From Candolleomyces eurysporus (Eukaryota > Basidiomycota > Agaricomycetes > Agaricales > Psathyrellaceae), in assembly GCA_027579435.1 (NCBI GenBank), contig JANBPK010001071.1:1-64000 (forward strand): a stretch of 64,000 bases of DNA, read 5' to 3'. This document shows positions 63,206-64,000 of this stretch, one piece after another; within the stretch, counting starts at the first letter, position 1, and each line of letters starts with the position of its first letter. The notes under the pieces are model-generated. The model saw only the letters and a program-made list of their open reading frames with translations, searched no databases and was not told where the DNA came from. The translations under genes and the position numbers were made by a program.

Positions 63206-64000
63206 TCACTCATCACTTTGCTCTGAGCCTCCTTCCTCCTCACCCAAGCCTCTTTCCTCCTCACCCAAGCTTCCTTCCTCCTCACCCGACCCTTGGTCAC
63301 TCTGAGCCAGATCGCCAGCCGCTCTTTCTTCCCCCGAGTCATCAACTTTGGCCATTTCAACGTCACTGGCTGTTTCCCCCTTTCCAGACCCCTGAAGCCA
63401 CTCTCCAAGGGCTACGATTGCCCGGTGGGCATCGTCGGCCACAGCCTGGAAAGTCTGAGAGAACTCCGAGCCGAGTGAGATGAGTGCATTGAGATTTTTG
63501 ATGTGGTCCTCGAGCAAGTGGTGAGGGATGCCAGGGTTGAGTTCTTCGAGTTGATCGTGCCCAGCAATAATCTTCTCGATGCTCTTGGCAAGCGTTTTGG
63601 AGCTGTTGGCCACTGTTTCATCAACCCCGGTGCAGATGGACAAATGGTATTGAACCTTTTGTTTGGCATCCTTGAGCAGGGAGCCACAAGCTGCCATCCC
63701 CAAGGTCATGGCGTCCATCTGGCTTTTGATAGCCCGAATTGCAGACCCTTGTTGTGCTTGGGTGAACTGCACCTTGGCCCAGAGTTGCTCATTCAAAACT
63801 TCAGGGGGGCGAGTATCCTTGGGCATGCTGTCTGCAATGGGGTCCTCGATTTCCTCACCAGGCTTTTCCTTGGACTTGCCCTTCTTGCTGGCCTTGGACT
63901 TGGACTTTTCATTTTTGAGACCCTTGCCACCCATCTCCATCACCTGAGAGAAATCAGTTGAGGAATTTAGTGAGAATTATAGTCATACCTGGTTGCCGTT
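63206..64000 (-). CDS. Unrecognised protein with Lys/Ser-rich start and acidic repeat tail, 5' end outside the window
   Basis: Function is not recognised. A main exon (63943-63206) follows an intron at 63944-63988 with GT...AG borders; the 12 bases at 63989-64000 look like the end of an earlier exon, so the start lies beyond the window. The visible part begins MEMGGKGLKN with KSKSKASKKGKSKEK. A probably helical middle follows (LWAKVQFTQAQQGSAIRAIK, LAKSIEKIIAGHDQLEEL, HLLEDHIKNLNALISLGSEF). The tail is Glu-rich and repetitive (EEEGSLGEEERGLGEEEGG), encoded by about three 18-21-bp units at 63225-63290. No catalytic motif is seen. The repeat-rich setting leaves open that it belongs to a mobile or lineage-specific element. 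Confidence 0.5.

Overview
The window looks like a piece of a basidiomycete (Agaricomycetes) genome. Genes are split by many introns of about 45-65 nt with GT...AG borders, several housekeeping proteins match basidiomycete forms, and there is an expanded F-box/propeller family, NACHT 'STAND' relics and a decayed sesquiterpene-synthase-like gene, all typical of mushroom-forming fungi and allies such as Ceratobasidiaceae (Rhizoctonia). The genus is an inference. Scattered single N characters lie inside genes; several act as surplus bases.

Layout. 1-4.3 kb: 3' part of DNA polymerase alpha catalytic subunit. 4.9-7.5 kb: ABC half-transporter, followed by a decayed fragment of itself. 8.4-12.0 kb: two F-box genes on the minus strand (A, B). 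14.0-16.1 kb: DED1-type RNA helicase (minus), divergent from a Sec72-like TPR gene at 16.5-17.3 kb. 17.3-19.3 kb: degenerate tandem repeats built from the 3' end of that TPR gene. 21.0-24.5 kb: long low-complexity nuclear-looking protein with a CxxC module. 26.5-28.7 kb: GATA-type transcription factor. 31.5-45.0 kb: the rest of the F-box family (pseudogene C', genes C, D, E, F, one lone F-box exon), with a NACHT-ankyrin relic between E and F. 45.2-49.2 kb: GRAM/TBC/EF-hand Rab-GAP. 49.7-51.2 kb: WDR5/Swd3 COMPASS subunit (minus), divergent from a TEA/ATTS transcription factor at 52.4-54.1 kb. 56.2-64 kb: AT-richer repeat-laden tract with a terpene-synthase relic, a NACHT-WD40 gene split by a solo LTR, minisatellites, a second solo LTR and the end of an unrecognised acidic-tailed protein.

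The most notable structure is the F-box family. Two subtypes (type 1: A, E, F; type 2: B, C', C, D) appear as a repeated type2-then-type1 module: B-A on minus, C plus a type-1 remnant on plus, and D-E on plus. The B and C copies lie in inverted orientation about 21 kb apart with matching upstream DNA, enclosing ordinary genes. Each subtype carries its own palindromic upstream element, suggesting subtype-specific regulation. Stop loss, exon loss, internal tandem duplication and truncation are all visible, so the family is in rapid birth and death. The conserved single-copy genes (POL1, DED1, SWD3, Rab-GAP, TEA, GATA) form the stable background.
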